From positions 186,001 to 250,000 of the forward strand of contig NZ_JAPKND010000003.1 of the NCBI RefSeq assembly GCF_026344035.1: a stretch of DNA of 64,000 bases, given 5' to 3'. Under the pieces are notes generated by a model, which was not told the DNA's origin, ran no database searches, and saw only the letters and a list, made by a program, of their open reading frames with translations. The stretch's first letter is position 1, and each line of letters opens with the position of its first letter. Positions 18,541 to 28,280 of this stretch are shown piece after piece. Both the position numbers and the translations under genes were made by a program. The DNA comes from Alcaligenes endophyticus (lineage in GTDB: Bacteria > Pseudomonadota > Gammaproteobacteria > Burkholderiales > Burkholderiaceae_B).

Positions 18541-18580
18541 AAAAAAAACGCCCAACAGTCAGCGTGAGCTGTTGGGCGTT
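18541..18580 (-). terminator. Intrinsic terminator of the TRAP operon
   Basis: A perfect 12-base stem (arms 18547-18558 and 18569-18580, 10-base loop) followed, in the minus direction, by a run of eight T. It lies 20 bases beyond the dctP stop. Confidence 0.92.
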
Positions 18581-18599
18581 TGAATGTTTACTTAATCAC

Positions 18600-19694
18600 T
18601 TATTTCAAACAGGCTTTCAGTTTGTCCAGATCCGGGCCATTTGGATTACGTCCCAAGTTATAGGGCTTAGAGGCCTCACGCCAATTTTTATAATCATCCA
18701 AATACTCAACTTGGCTCACGTATACCTTAGCGGCTAAAGGACTACTACACGCCACCTCTATCATGGCCTGGTTAGAGACTTCCTGAATTTTTGCTAAAGA
18801 TTCATCGTCCATGCGATTAATTTCAACTCCCGCCTTGGCAAAGGTGTCATAACCATCGATCGCTCTTTTTTCAGTATAAGAAAGCGACCACAGCATGGCT
18901 GCGTCAGCCGCTATTTTTAACTTATTCTGTGTTTCGGGGGTCAAAGCATCCCAAGCAGCCTTGTTAATCATCACTCCAAACGTTGACGAAGACTGATGCC
19001 ACCCGGGTGTAGACCAAAACTTAGTCACTTGATGTAAGCCTGCGGACACATCCACGTTAGGAGTAGAGAACTCCGCGCCATCGATCACGCCGCGCTCCAA
19101 GGCCTGATAAAGCTCCTGCCCAGCCATAGACACCTGATTACCACCTAGCTTTTCTAAAACTTTGCCCTGCTCTAAACCAGATAAACGCAAACGCTTGCCT
19201 TTAAGGTCCTCAAGCGTACGTATAGGCTGGGTAGTGCGGAAGCCGGATTCATTATTGGTCACCCCATAAGGAAGGTAGACCATATCGAACTTGCCGTAAA
19301 CCTCATTAAACAGTTCATTGCCTCCCCACTGCTGCAGCCAGTTAATGTAGTCTACGGCGTTAAACAAGCTGGAGTGGGTCGCCAAAGGAGAAAACGCAGG
19401 ATCACGCCCAGCCCAGTAACCTGGCCAATCACCGGCCGCTTGAATCGCCCCTGATTCGACTGCCGCAAAGACCTCACCGGAAGGCACTAAAGAGCCGCCC
19501 TCGTGAAAGTCTATCTTTAGCTCACCGGCCGTTAGCTGATTCGCTAACTCCACCCATTTTTTATCTAACTCCATTAGCTCCAAAGAAGAAGGCCAAGTAC
19601 TGGTCATTGTCCAGGTATGCTTTTGAGCCCAGGCCGTCGTGCTTAACAGCGCTGAAGCGAGTACCGTTAAACCTATTTTCATTTTGAGTTTCAT
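18600..19694 (-). CDS. TRAP transporter substrate-binding protein (DctP family)
   Basis: A 364-residue periplasmic receptor with a signal peptide (MKLKMKIGLTVLASALLSTTAWAQ). The mature part opens WTMTSTWPSS and carries LKGKRLRLSGL, the conserved ligand Arg region, and GAEFSTPNVD. The pattern is that of the subgroup binding 2-oxo acids (TakP-like), but the exact ligand is not readable. The start ATG 19694 has a GGAGG ribosome site. It is the last gene of the dctQ-dctM-dctP operon, 41 bases after dctM, and is followed by a strong terminator. Confidence 0.92.
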   Translation of the reverse strand: MKLKMKIGLTVLASALLSTTAWAQKHTWTMTSTWPSSLELMELDKKWVELANQLTAGELKIDFHEGGSLVPSGEVFAAVESGAIQAAGDWPGYWAGRDPAFSPLATHSSLFNAVDYINWLQQWGGNELFNEVYGKFDMVYLPYGVTNNESGFRTTQPIRTLEDLKGKRLRLSGLEQGKVLEKLGGNQVSMAGQELYQALERGVIDGAEFSTPNVDVSAGLHQVTKFWSTPGWHQSSSTFGVMINKAAWDALTPETQNKLKIAADAAMLWSLSYTEKRAIDGYDTFAKAGVEINRMDDESLAKIQEVSNQAMIEVACSSPLAAKVYVSQVEYLDDYKNWREASKPYNLGRNPNGPDLDKLKACLK

Positions 19695-19735
19695 GTCATC
19701 CTCCCTGCGAACTACGTCGCATTAATTTAACCAAG

Positions 19736-21058
19736 TTATTTCACATAGAGTTTGTTCGGTAACCATGTCGCCAAATCAGGAAACACAGCCACTAACAAAC
19801 ACATCACAACAATCAGACCTATAAATGGCATCACCCCAGCAATAATGTCGCTCGTTTTAACCTCAGGGGGTGAGATAGCGCGTAAGTAAAACAAGGCATA
19901 GCCAAAAGGCGGTGTGAGAAAAGAGGTCTGCAATACGACCGCGATCAAAATCACAAACCACAAAAGGCTAATGCCCATTTCTTGCACTATCGGTAAAAAT
20001 ATCGGGAAAGACAGTAAAACGATACCTGTCCAATCTAAAAAGCACCCCAAGACAAACACAATCAGCAGCATAACGGTGAGCAGCATCCATGGCTCCATAT
20101 CCAAGCCACGCATAAAGGTCTGAACCGCCGCTAACCCCCCTGTGGCATTGAAGACGCCGGTAAAAGCCGTCGCGCCCACCACAATAAACAGAATCATGGC
20201 CGATGTGCGCCCCGTTTCGCTCAGCGCGCTAAAAAACGTTGCCCACTTAAACTTACCGCGCATAATGACAATGAGTAAGGCCAACAACGCGCCAATCGCG
20301 GAGGCTTCGGTGGCGGTGGCAATACCCGCCAACATGCTGCCTAGAATGCCCAGAATGAGTACCAAGGGTGGTACGGCTTCAACAATCAGCATTTTGACTA
20401 AAGCACTTGTGCTAATGCGCTCCTCGGAGCTGACTCGCGGTACATCCTTAGGACGCACGAAAGCCAGGAACACTACGTAAATGGCATACAGCAACCCCAG
20501 CAGCAACCCAGGAATCAGGGCCCCAGCGAACAGTTCACCCACGGACAAGGGGGAATAGCTGGCCATCAAAATCAGCATAATGGAAGGGGGTATCAGAATG
20601 CCTAAGCAACCAGAGGCTGCAATCACCCCTGCCGTTACACGCGGACTATAGCCATACTTAAGCATGGGGCGTAAAGCCATCACCCCCGTGACCGTAATCG
20701 ATGCTCCGATAATGCCCGTGGTGGCTGCTAGCAAGACAGATATAAATACCACTGCTAATGCTAAACCACCCCTCACATTCGCCATTAGCAAACGTAAGGC
20801 TTCGAACATCTTATCGGTCACTTCAGAATCAGACAAAAATCGAGCCATTAAAATAAATAGCGGAATGGCTATCAGCGTAAAATTGTCTAATACTTCGCCG
20901 TAAATACGGTTAATCACCAAACCCAAAATTAATGGCTTACCCGCTATAAAAGCCCCTAGAACTGCCGTTCCCCCCAGCACAAAGGCCAAAGGATGCCCCA
21001 TAAAGAGCCCGAGCAGCAGTAATGCAGCCATAATCAATGCAATGTACTCGCCACCCAT
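19736..21058 (-). CDS. TRAP transporter large permease (DctM)
   Basis: The 440-residue, 12-helix channel subunit that drives uptake with a sodium or proton gradient. Typical blocks: FTLIAIPLFILMARFL, SGCLGILIPPSIMLILMASYS, TEASAIGALLALL and FLTPPFGYALFYLRAISP. The length is normal. It starts 2 bases after the small-subunit stop and is followed by dctP. Confidence 0.95.
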   Translation of the reverse strand: MGGEYIALIMAALLLLGLFMGHPLAFVLGGTAVLGAFIAGKPLILGLVINRIYGEVLDNFTLIAIPLFILMARFLSDSEVTDKMFEALRLLMANVRGGLALAVVFISVLLAATTGIIGASITVTGVMALRPMLKYGYSPRVTAGVIAASGCLGILIPPSIMLILMASYSPLSVGELFAGALIPGLLLGLLYAIYVVFLAFVRPKDVPRVSSEERISTSALVKMLIVEAVPPLVLILGILGSMLAGIATATEASAIGALLALLIVIMRGKFKWATFFSALSETGRTSAMILFIVVGATAFTGVFNATGGLAAVQTFMRGLDMEPWMLLTVMLLIVFVLGCFLDWTGIVLLSFPIFLPIVQEMGISLLWFVILIAVVLQTSFLTPPFGYALFYLRAISPPEVKTSDIIAGVMPFIGLIVVMCLLVAVFPDLATWLPNKLYVK

Positions 21059-21060
21059 GT

Positions 21061-21546
21061 TTAATTTTCCTTATTGAGCACTAATTTCAGAAACTCAGAT
21101 ACGCCTTGAATAAACAACAATACCGCAGCCACGGTCATGGCCATTTTCAAGGGATAAACAGGGAGTTGCACCGCACCATAAGTAGTCTCACCTTGCTTCC
21201 AAGAACGCAAGGCGAACTCATAACTTTTGCTCATAAAAATCCAAGCAAAAGGGAAGAAAAAAATGGGATAGCCGAGAACCTCTACCCAACGTCGCCAAGT
21301 TGGAGTTAGTCGCTCGATCAGAAGGTCGACCCGTACATGAGACTGATGTCTTAGGGCATACCCCCCTAACATAATGAAATAAAAGCCAAACAACTGTTTG
21401 GTGACATCGAAACCCCAACGGGTAGGTAGATGAAAGACATAGCGCATGACCACGTCAAATAGAATAAGTACTGCAAAAATAGCGGCAACACACGAGACCA
21501 CTCTCCCTACGGCCTCGTTTAAACCATCAATTATTTTTATGAGCAT
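21061..21546 (-). CDS. TRAP transporter small permease (DctQ)
   Basis: A 161-residue protein with four membrane helices, the small TRAP subunit that pairs with DctM. Recognisable blocks are DVVMRYVFHLPTRWGFDV and GGYALRHQSHVRVDLLIERL. It is the first gene of the operon, with a clear GAGGGG ribosome site, and is divergent from trmB. No regulator or catabolic gene is attached, so the operon gives no direct hint of substrate. Confidence 0.93.
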   Translation of the reverse strand: MLIKIIDGLNEAVGRVVSCVAAIFAVLILFDVVMRYVFHLPTRWGFDVTKQLFGFYFIMLGGYALRHQSHVRVDLLIERLTPTWRRWVEVLGYPIFFFPFAWIFMSKSYEFALRSWKQGETTYGAVQLPVYPLKMAMTVAAVLLFIQGVSEFLKLVLNKEN

Positions 21547-21952
21547 TTCCCCTCCAGGAATACAAACGACTTACGACCGCCTTAATAACGGACCTAAGCA
21601 TGTCGAAAATCGACCCTTTATTTTCAGTCTAAAATCCTTTACATATACTAACAAGCGGGTTTACCCCTGAAAAACTTCTTATTTCTCAAACACAAAAAAA
21701 CCTATCGTAAAAGCTTAAATATAACTATCGCGCCAATGACAATCTTTTAAAAAAAGCTCGGAAATAAGTCCTTTAGGACTAAACATAATTTAAAATTAAC
21801 ACTATAGAAAACGCTCGACTTGCAGCGGTATGGACACAAGCAGGCACTTTGTCCGTGCGATCACTCCCCCTTACCCAGTCATAATCACTACAATGTAAGG
21901 TTCCCAATTTTGCACAAGCGCAAAGCCTAATCGCGATGGCGCATTTCCCGTC
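21547..21952. other. Divergent promoter region between the TRAP operon and trmB
   Basis: About 400 A+T-rich bases without a gene. It must hold promoters for both flanks. The only small symmetry noticed is agtcc/ggact at 21767-21780. No riboswitch-like structure was recognised. Confidence 0.5.
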
Positions 21953-22708
21953 ATGAGTTCGAGTAACACTAAAGCTTCAATCCTCAACCCCAAGGTAGCC
22001 AATACAGATTCTGGCCAAACCCATATTCGCAGTTTTGTGCATAGGCGCGCCCATATTACGCCTAGCCAAGAGGCGGCTCTGGCGCGTTTATTGCCCTTAT
22101 GGTCACTCTCTTATCAGCCTCAAAAACTCAATCTGGCTCAAGCTTTCAATCGCCAAGCCCCAACCATCCTGGAGATTGGATTTGGCATGGGAGAAACCAC
22201 GCAAAAAATCGCGCAAAGCCGCCCCGAAGATAATTTTCTCGGCGTAGAGGTGTTTAATGCAGGGGTGGGCGCCTTGCTCAAGCGCATTGATGATGAGCAA
22301 ATCAGCAACATTCGCATCATTCAGCATGATGCGGTGGAAGTAGTACGAGACATGCTTGAGCCTGGCTCTTTAGCGGGCATACATATCTATTTCCCAGACC
22401 CTTGGCCTAAAACACGGCACCATAAGCGTCGCTTAATTCAAGCGCCCTTCATCAAGCTGCTCGTCAGCCGCCTAGCTCCAGGTGCTTATATACATTGCGC
22501 CACTGACTGGGAAAACTATGCCGAGCAAATGCTAGCGGTGCTGAGTGCGGAGCCCATGTTGGACAATAAATTCAGCGACTACGCTCCTCGCCCAGACTAT
22601 CGTCCTTTAACAAAGTTTGAAAATCGTGGTATACGCTTGGGCCATGGTGTATGGGATCTTATTTTTACCCGTAATACCCAACCAGCTCCCGCTGCCCATC
22701 AGTCTTAA
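21953..22708 (+). CDS. trmB: tRNA (guanine(46)-N7)-methyltransferase
   Basis: TrmB methylates G46 in the variable loop of tRNAs using S-adenosylmethionine. The 251-residue protein has motif [11 protein letters not shown], the acidic loop FLGVEVF, motif [18 protein letters not shown] and the late GTKFE-like [10 protein letters not shown] block. In Burkholderiales trmB usually follows thiG; here it comes before thiS, 98 bases upstream, and thiG is missing. Confidence 0.96.
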   Translation: MSSSNTKASILNPKVANTDSGQTHIRSFVHRRAHITPSQEAALARLLPLWSLSYQPQKLNLAQAFNRQAPTILEIGFGMGETTQKIAQSRPEDNFLGVEVFNAGVGALLKRIDDEQISNIRIIQHDAVEVVRDMLEPGSLAGIHIYFPDPWPKTRHHKRRLIQAPFIKLLVSRLAPGAYIHCATDWENYAEQMLAVLSAEPMLDNKFSDYAPRPDYRPLTKFENRGIRLGHGVWDLIFTRNTQPAPAAHQS

Positions 22709-22806
22709 ACTCTGGGCTCTATACGATAAATACATGCAGCAGGCACACCGACTTTTACCGGTGACCTCCTCAGCATCATGGTAGGACAGCGTTTTATAGG
22801 AATGTT

Positions 22807-23007
22807 ATGAATATCATCTTAAATGGCCTTACAGAGGCCTTCCCCGGCATCCACTCTGTGGCCGAGCTGATCACTCATCTGGGCTACGCCGATAAACGTA
22901 TAGCCGTTGAGCTCAACGGGGAAATCGTTCCTAAAAGCCAGCACGCCAGCACAGCGCTTCAGGACGGCGACACCATTGAAATTGTTGTTGCTGTAGGAGG
23001 CGGTTAA
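22807..23007 (+). CDS. thiS: Sulfur carrier protein ThiS
   Basis: A 66-residue beta-grasp protein ending in Gly-Gly (VVAVGGG), whose C-terminal thiocarboxylate donates sulfur to the thiazole ring of thiamine. The N terminus [12 protein letters not shown] and the central [14 protein letters not shown] block are typical. Its partner thiG (thiazole synthase), normally next door, is absent: the next gene is mmsA on the other strand. No TPP riboswitch is seen upstream. Confidence 0.93.
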   Translation: MNIILNGLTEAFPGIHSVAELITHLGYADKRIAVELNGEIVPKSQHASTALQDGDTIEIVVAVGGG

Positions 23008-23029
23008 TAGCAAGCCAGTAGCGCCATCA

Positions 23030-23062
23030 AGGCAGCCAGCTTTACCCGAAAACTGGCTGCCT
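23030..23062. terminator. Hairpin between thiS and mmsA
   Basis: Perfect 10-base arms (23030-23039 and 23053-23062) with a 13-base loop between convergent genes. No T tract follows on either strand, so it is only a possible terminator. Confidence 0.4.
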
Positions 23063-23076
23063 AAGCCTACGTCTGC

Positions 23077-24588
23077 TTATTGACTACTAGGGATGACAAA
23101 CTCGGGCCCATGTTCGGTAGTTTCGGGCCAGCGCTGCATAATACTTTTTTGACGCGTGTAAAAGCGCACACCTTCTTCGCCATACGCATGCATGTCGCCA
23201 AATAAGCTTTTCTTCCAGCCACCAAAGCCGTGCCACGCCATCGGAACGGGGATAGGCACATTAATACCTACCATTCCCACCTGAATACGTCGACCAAACT
23301 CGCGTGCTGTATGCCCATCGCGGGTATAACAACTAACCCCATTACCAAACTCGTGCTCATTGATTACACGCATTGCGGCGCCTAAGTCCGCAACCCGTAC
23401 ACACGCCAGCACAGGGCCGAAGATTTCTTCTTTGTAAATGCGCATATCCGTGGTGACATGATCAAAAATAGTGGCGCCTAACCAATATCCTTGCTCGCAT
23501 CCCTTACCAGCTTGGGTAGCGTCAAAACCTCGTCCATCTAGTAACAGCGTCGCCCCTTCCTCTTGTCCGAGCGCAATATAACTGCGTATACGCTCTAAAG
23601 CGGCTTGGGTAACAATGGGGCCCATTTCTGCAGAGAGCTCACGACCGTCCTGCACCTTTAGCGCCTGAGCTTTTGCTAATAGCTTAGGCAATACACGCTC
23701 GGCAGTACCCTCACCCACAAATACCGCAACACTAATAGCCATGCAACGCTCGCCAGCCGAACCAAAAGCAGCCCCCATCAAAGCATCGACCACCTGATCC
23801 ATATCGGCATCCGGCATCACTACTAAATGGTTTTTTGCTCCCCCTAGCGCTTGGACTCGCTTTCCATGCGCCGCGCCGCGCTCATAAATGGATTGTGCTA
23901 CAGGCGTAGAACCCACAAACGACAGAGCCTGCACATCAGGATGCTCAATCAGCGCATCGACCGACTCTTTGTCACCCTGCACCACATTAAAAACACCATC
24001 AGGCAAGCCAGCTTGCTGGAGCAAATCAGCGATGTACAAGCTCGTGCTAGGATCGGTAGGGCTGGGTTTTAATACAAAGGTATTTCCGGTAGCTAGGGCT
24101 ACTGGAAACATCCACATAGGCACCATCACAGGAAAATTAAACGGTGTTATTCCTGCAACCACACCCAATGGTTGGCGTAAAGTCCAGTTATCGATATTTG
24201 TAGCGACCTGTTCGGTGAAATCAGATTTTAGTAACTGAGGGGCGCCACAAGCAAATTCCAATATTTCAATACCCCGCATCACTTCACCTTGCGCATCGGT
24301 GAATACCTTTCCGTGCTCAGCGGTGATCAGGCGAGCCAGTTCATCGCGGTGCTGATACATAAGCTGCAAAAAAGCATTCAAAATACGTGCGCGGCGAATG
24401 GGGGCTGTGTCGCTCCAAGCAGGAAAGGCCGCTTTAGCTGCCTGTACAGCCGCGTCGACATCTTGAGCGGTACCCAACAACACGCGTCCTGTGACTTGGC
24501 CGGTTGCGGGATTATGAATTTCTTGACTACGTGTACTGCTACCAGATACCACTTGGCCCTGTATGTAATGCGCAATGCTTTGACTCAC
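23077..24588 (-). CDS. mmsA: CoA-acylating methylmalonate-semialdehyde dehydrogenase
   Basis: MmsA converts (methyl)malonate semialdehyde to propionyl-CoA or acetyl-CoA in valine, beta-alanine and inositol breakdown. The 503-residue enzyme contains the aldehyde dehydrogenase NAD site [11 protein letters not shown], the catalytic Cys in [11 protein letters not shown], and [10 protein letters not shown]. The length and the MALGGAKNH-like [12 protein letters not shown] segment fit the CoA-dependent type. It starts with GTG at 24588 behind AAAGGAGA. It stands alone, divergent from a LysR gene that probably controls it. Confidence 0.94.
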   Translation of the reverse strand: MSQSIAHYIQGQVVSGSSTRSQEIHNPATGQVTGRVLLGTAQDVDAAVQAAKAAFPAWSDTAPIRRARILNAFLQLMYQHRDELARLITAEHGKVFTDAQGEVMRGIEILEFACGAPQLLKSDFTEQVATNIDNWTLRQPLGVVAGITPFNFPVMVPMWMFPVALATGNTFVLKPSPTDPSTSLYIADLLQQAGLPDGVFNVVQGDKESVDALIEHPDVQALSFVGSTPVAQSIYERGAAHGKRVQALGGAKNHLVVMPDADMDQVVDALMGAAFGSAGERCMAISVAVFVGEGTAERVLPKLLAKAQALKVQDGRELSAEMGPIVTQAALERIRSYIALGQEEGATLLLDGRGFDATQAGKGCEQGYWLGATIFDHVTTDMRIYKEEIFGPVLACVRVADLGAAMRVINEHEFGNGVSCYTRDGHTAREFGRRIQVGMVGINVPIPVPMAWHGFGGWKKSLFGDMHAYGEEGVRFYTRQKSIMQRWPETTEHGPEFVIPSSQ

Positions 24589-24670
24589 TGTTCGTCTCCT
24601 TTGATGTGATACAACTATTTCTTAGTGTAAAAAAGCAAACGGCTCTTGCCTAGATGCGGTAGATTGACTT

Positions 24671-24692
24671 ATTGTTTATAAAAACAAACAAT
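24671..24692. promoter_or_regulatory. Small palindrome in the mmsA/lysR divergent region
   Basis: Arms attgttt and aaacaat (8 bases apart) lie just upstream of the LysR start codon at 24699. LysR proteins often bind dyads that overlap their own promoter, so this is a candidate site. The A+T content makes chance likely enough to keep confidence low. Confidence 0.3.
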
Positions 24693-24698
24693 CAAAAC

Positions 24699-25652
24699 AT
24701 GGATGACAAAACAATCAATACGCTTTGGCCACACATACATTGCCTCATGGTGCTACATCAACAAGGTAGTTATACCCGCACAGCGCAATATCTAGGCCTA
24801 AGCAAAGCGGCTATTAGTCAACGCATCAGCGAATTGGAAAAACAGATAGGCCTACCGTTGGTATTGCGCACTACTCGCAGCGTACAACTGAGCGACGCTG
24901 GTAAACGCCTTGCTGAACAAGCCCAGGCTTCATTTAATGAATTACGCCACGGTGTGGCTCGTTTGCAAGACTTAGTCGAGCAGGCAGCTGGCCTCATACG
25001 TCTCACTCTACCGGTCGCCCTAGCACGACAACAAATTGTGCCGCGCTTGGGCCCTTTCCTACAGCGCTATCCCGATATACATATTGAGCTGCATCTGTCA
25101 GATCAATTGCTCACTCTCGAACATGAAGGCTTTGACTTGGCGATACGCCATACCTCGGTCCCACCCGAGAATTATATTGCTTGGTCTTTATGCACCACCC
25201 AAACACGGCTGGTGGCAAGCCCTACGTATCTACAGCAGCATGGGGCCCCTGCAGACCCTGCTGAGCTAAGCACCCATCGATGTTTATGCTATCCCCGCCC
25301 TAAAGGGCTCAATAGCTGGACCATGGAGCATAGAACAGAGCTTGGGCAAAGCGTCACTATCCCGATTCACTCTAGCTTTAGCGCCAATAATAGCGAAGTG
25401 CTACGCGACATTGCGTTGCAACATCAGGGTATCGCCGTGCTACCTGACTTCAGTGTGCAAGACTGCATAAAACAAGGCAGTCTTGTCGAGGTGTTGCCTC
25501 AGTGGCGTAACCTAGGAATATTTGGTGACCAAATTTATGCTCTACGCCCCTACTCACCCCATGTTCCCCAAGCGATACGGCTATTTGTAGACTATTTACG
25601 CACTGCCCTGGCCTTGGGATTTGAAAAAAATAACGCCGCGTCAGTTCACTAA
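24699..25652 (+). CDS. LysR-family transcriptional regulator
   Basis: A 317-residue regulator with the N-terminal winged helix-turn-helix (GSYTRTAQYLGLSKAAISQRISELEKQIGLPLVLRTTRSVQLSDAG) and a C-terminal effector domain with the two-lobed periplasmic-binding fold. The ATG 24699 (MDDKTINTLW) is chosen over the open frame from 24672. It is transcribed away from mmsA, the usual layout for a LysR regulator and its target. The end of its coding sequence doubles as part of the ffh terminator. Confidence 0.92.
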   Translation: MDDKTINTLWPHIHCLMVLHQQGSYTRTAQYLGLSKAAISQRISELEKQIGLPLVLRTTRSVQLSDAGKRLAEQAQASFNELRHGVARLQDLVEQAAGLIRLTLPVALARQQIVPRLGPFLQRYPDIHIELHLSDQLLTLEHEGFDLAIRHTSVPPENYIAWSLCTTQTRLVASPTYLQQHGAPADPAELSTHRCLCYPRPKGLNSWTMEHRTELGQSVTIPIHSSFSANNSEVLRDIALQHQGIAVLPDFSVQDCIKQGSLVEVLPQWRNLGIFGDQIYALRPYSPHVPQAIRLFVDYLRTALALGFEKNNAASVH

Positions 25653-25662
25653 GGCGGCGTTA
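25624..25662 (-). terminator. Intrinsic terminator of ffh, inside the end of the lysR gene
   Basis: A perfect 9-base stem (arms 25631-25639 and 25654-25662, 14-base loop) followed in the minus direction by seven T. It starts 6 bases after the ffh stop and covers the last codons and stop of the convergent LysR gene. Confidence 0.85.
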
Positions 25663-25667
25663 CCGTA

Positions 25668-27092
25668 CTAGCGGGAGTTCTTAAACCCACCTTTTGCCAG
25701 ACCACGTAAGGCTCCCATACCGCCCAAGCCACGCATCATTTTGGCCATACCGCCTTTTTTCATCTGCTTCATCATCCCTTGCATCTGCTCGAATTGATTA
25801 AGCAAGCGATTCACTTCTTGCACACTCACGCCAGAGCCAGCCGCAATGCGACGCTTGCGAGCTGCTTTTAACAACTCAGGCTTAGCTCGCTCCGTAGGTG
25901 TCATAGAGTTCAAGATACCTTCGGTACGGCGCAACTGTTGCTCTGCCTGCCCCCCCTGCAATTGAGAGGCCGCTTGGGAAAACTGTGCGGGCAGTTTTTC
26001 TAACAAAGAGCCCATATCCCCTAGTTTCTTCACTTGCTGCAATTGCTCGCGAAAATCATTCAAATCAAACTTACCACCTGATTTGATTTTGTCGGTCATT
26101 TTTTGCGCTTCAGCAATGTCAATATTGCGCTGCGCCTGCTCAACCAACGAAACAATATCGCCCATCCCCAGCACACGCTGTGCCATGCGCTCCGGGTGGA
26201 AAGGCTCTAAACCATCAAGCTTTTCAGAGACACCGACAAACTTCAATGGTTTACCGGTGACATGACGCACAGATAGCGCCGCGCCACCACGCGAATCACC
26301 ATCTAGCTTGGTGAGCACCACCCCTGTCAGAGGCAATGCCTCAGCAAACGCGCGTGCCACGTTGATCGCGTCTTGCCCCTGCATGGCATCCACCACGAAC
26401 AGGGTTTCGATCGGATTTAATAAATCATGAAGAGCGCGTATTTCACGCATCATTTCCTCATCAATACCCAAGCGACCAGCGGTATCGACAATTAACACAT
26501 CATAGTGGTGGCGCTTAGCGTGGTCCAAGGCCTGAGCCGCAATATCTTGCGGGCGCTGGCTTGTATCGGTAGGGAGAAAATCCACTCCCACCTGATGTGC
26601 CACGGTTTTCAATTGCTCGATAGCAGCCGGACGATACACGTCAGCACTGACCACCAAAACCTTTTTCTTACCTGTTTTGCGCCCATACTGCACATGGCCG
26701 CCTTCGTGCAGCCACTTTGCCAACTTACCCGTGGTGGTGGTTTTACCCGCCCCCTGTAACCCGGCCATTAACAGTACCGCTGGAGGTTGGGCAGCTAAGG
26801 ACAACTCACTGGCCTCTACCCCTAAATCACCCCCCATTAAAGCGGTAAGTTCCTTGTGGACTATACCTACCAAGGCTTGTCCTGGATTTAAACTATCAGC
26901 AACATCTGCACCTAAAGCCCGCTCTTTTACCTTATTCGTGAACTCACGCACCACAGGTAAAGCAACGTCGGCCTCAAGTAAAGCCATGCGCACTTCGCGC
27001 AGCATGTCCTGTGTATTGGACTCAGTAAGACGCGCTTGGCCGCGCATGGTTTTCACCACACGGGACATACGTTGGGTCAGATTTTCAAACAT
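25668..27092 (-). CDS. ffh: Signal recognition particle protein Ffh
   Basis: Ffh binds 4.5S RNA and the signal sequences of nascent membrane proteins and delivers them to FtsY. The 474-residue protein has the N domain, the GTPase G domain with GLQGAGKTTTTGKLAKWL, DTAGRLGID and TKLDGDSRGG, and a Met-rich M domain at the end (QFEQMQGMMKQMKKGGMAKMM). It is divergent from the ypjD-like gene, a common pairing. A strong terminator follows directly. Confidence 0.98.
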   Translation of the reverse strand: MFENLTQRMSRVVKTMRGQARLTESNTQDMLREVRMALLEADVALPVVREFTNKVKERALGADVADSLNPGQALVGIVHKELTALMGGDLGVEASELSLAAQPPAVLLMAGLQGAGKTTTTGKLAKWLHEGGHVQYGRKTGKKKVLVVSADVYRPAAIEQLKTVAHQVGVDFLPTDTSQRPQDIAAQALDHAKRHHYDVLIVDTAGRLGIDEEMMREIRALHDLLNPIETLFVVDAMQGQDAINVARAFAEALPLTGVVLTKLDGDSRGGAALSVRHVTGKPLKFVGVSEKLDGLEPFHPERMAQRVLGMGDIVSLVEQAQRNIDIAEAQKMTDKIKSGGKFDLNDFREQLQQVKKLGDMGSLLEKLPAQFSQAASQLQGGQAEQQLRRTEGILNSMTPTERAKPELLKAARKRRIAAGSGVSVQEVNRLLNQFEQMQGMMKQMKKGGMAKMMRGLGGMGALRGLAKGGFKNSR

Positions 27093-27195
27093 AGAGTGGT
27101 ATCGCTTAAACTAGGTTATCGTGTGGGTCTAGGAATAAGAATAAAATGAATATTTGGCTACTGCCATAACAGTCGTTTCAGTATTAACGGATCAT

Positions 27196-28047
27196 ATGTC
27201 TGCAAGTATTGTATTTCACTTGCTGGCCGCACTTGCTTATATCGTCTTGTCGATATCGCTTTGGCGCCCAATTAAGCAAGGTAGCACACAGCCAGTATTA
27301 AATCGCACCAGCCGGGTAGCCCTGCTAGCGGCCATTATTATGCATGGTGCCGGCTTAGCCCTGACTATTATCATGCCAAATGGCTTGCACCTTGGTTGGG
27401 CTTTAGCCTTTTCCGCCGCAATCTGGTTAGGCATGGTGGTATTTTGGTTTCAAAGCCTATACCTACGCCTAGACAGCCTGTTACTGATTCTACTACCTGC
27501 CGCCACGCTGGTAAGCATCATGGCAGCACTATTTCCCCAGGGCACCATAGTAGAACACGCCAACAACGAATGGCTACGTATTCACCTGCTGATTGCATTG
27601 GTGGCTTACGGGCTCAGTACTGTGGCTGCCTTGCATGCCATTCTCATGATAGCACTGGATAAACAACTGCACCGCCCAATTGCCGCTCGCGATCAATATA
27701 CCGTGCTAGGACGCGCCCTTGACACCATGCCCCCCTTGCTCGTGCAAGAACAAGTGCTCTTCCGTTTATTGCGTGTAGCCTTTATCATTTTAACCTTAAC
27801 TGTTTTAAGCGGATTCGCCGTGTCGTTAAAGGTAGATGACCAACTGATTCGCTTAGACCATAAAACCATTTTCACACTTTTATCCTGGCTGACTTTCGGC
27901 GGCCTACTCTTAGGTCGACGCATATGGGGTTGGCGTGGTCGCATAGCCTTACGTTGGACGCTAGCTGGTTTCGCATTTTTGCTGCTGGCTTATTCGGGTA
28001 GTCACTTTGTCTTAGAAGTCATCCTGCAGCGAGGCACAATTGGCTAA
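27196..28047 (+). CDS. Cytochrome c assembly (CcsA/YpjD-type) membrane protein
   Basis: A 283-residue polytopic protein with eight predicted membrane helices and the cytochrome c assembly family signature in its C-terminal half (KTIFTLLSWLTFGGLLLGRRIWGWRGRIALRW). In this position next to ffh the family is known as YpjD; its physiological role is not clear and it lacks the complete WWD haem-handling motif of CcmC/CcmF. Met 27196 is chosen; the open frame begins at a TTG at 27154. It overlaps the next gene by 8 bases. Confidence 0.85.
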   Translation: MSASIVFHLLAALAYIVLSISLWRPIKQGSTQPVLNRTSRVALLAAIIMHGAGLALTIIMPNGLHLGWALAFSAAIWLGMVVFWFQSLYLRLDSLLLILLPAATLVSIMAALFPQGTIVEHANNEWLRIHLLIALVAYGLSTVAALHAILMIALDKQLHRPIAARDQYTVLGRALDTMPPLLVQEQVLFRLLRVAFIILTLTVLSGFAVSLKVDDQLIRLDHKTIFTLLSWLTFGGLLLGRRIWGWRGRIALRWTLAGFAFLLLAYSGSHFVLEVILQRGTIG

Positions 28048-28279
28048 GGTTTTAGTTTGGGTTTTAGTGTTTCTGGGTGCCATGATCGTAATGCGTATCT
28101 TGTCCCAGAAAAAGCACAAAGCACGTCAGTCACCCCAACTGCATAAGCGCAACAAAGGGGCTGAACCCATGGTGCGTTGCGCACATTGTGGTATTTACTT
28201 ACCTCGCTCAGAGGCACTGATGAGTAACCACCACACTTGGTGCAGCCTTGAACATGCCAAACTAGGGCCACGCAACTGA
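28040..28279 (+). CDS. PP0621-like small membrane protein with Cys/His motif
   Basis: A 79-residue protein with one N-terminal membrane helix (about 3-20), a basic linker and a C-terminal putative metal site: VRCAHCGIYLP (two Cys) followed by HHTWCSLEH. This is the pattern of the PP0621 family found between ypjD-like and ampD genes in many proteobacteria. The start is TTG 28040, with GAGG 6 bases upstream, overlapping the ypjD-like stop. Function is unknown; the Cys/His set suggests zinc binding. Confidence 0.82.
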   Translation: MAKVLVWVLVFLGAMIVMRILSQKKHKARQSPQLHKRNKGAEPMVRCAHCGIYLPRSEALMSNHHTWCSLEHAKLGPRN

Positions 28280-28280
28280 T

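Noticed and set aside
22709-22806. Possible TPP riboswitch upstream of thiS
   Set aside because: The conserved CUGAGA and ACCUGA elements of the motif are not present in the gap, nor in the gap before the thiD-like gene.
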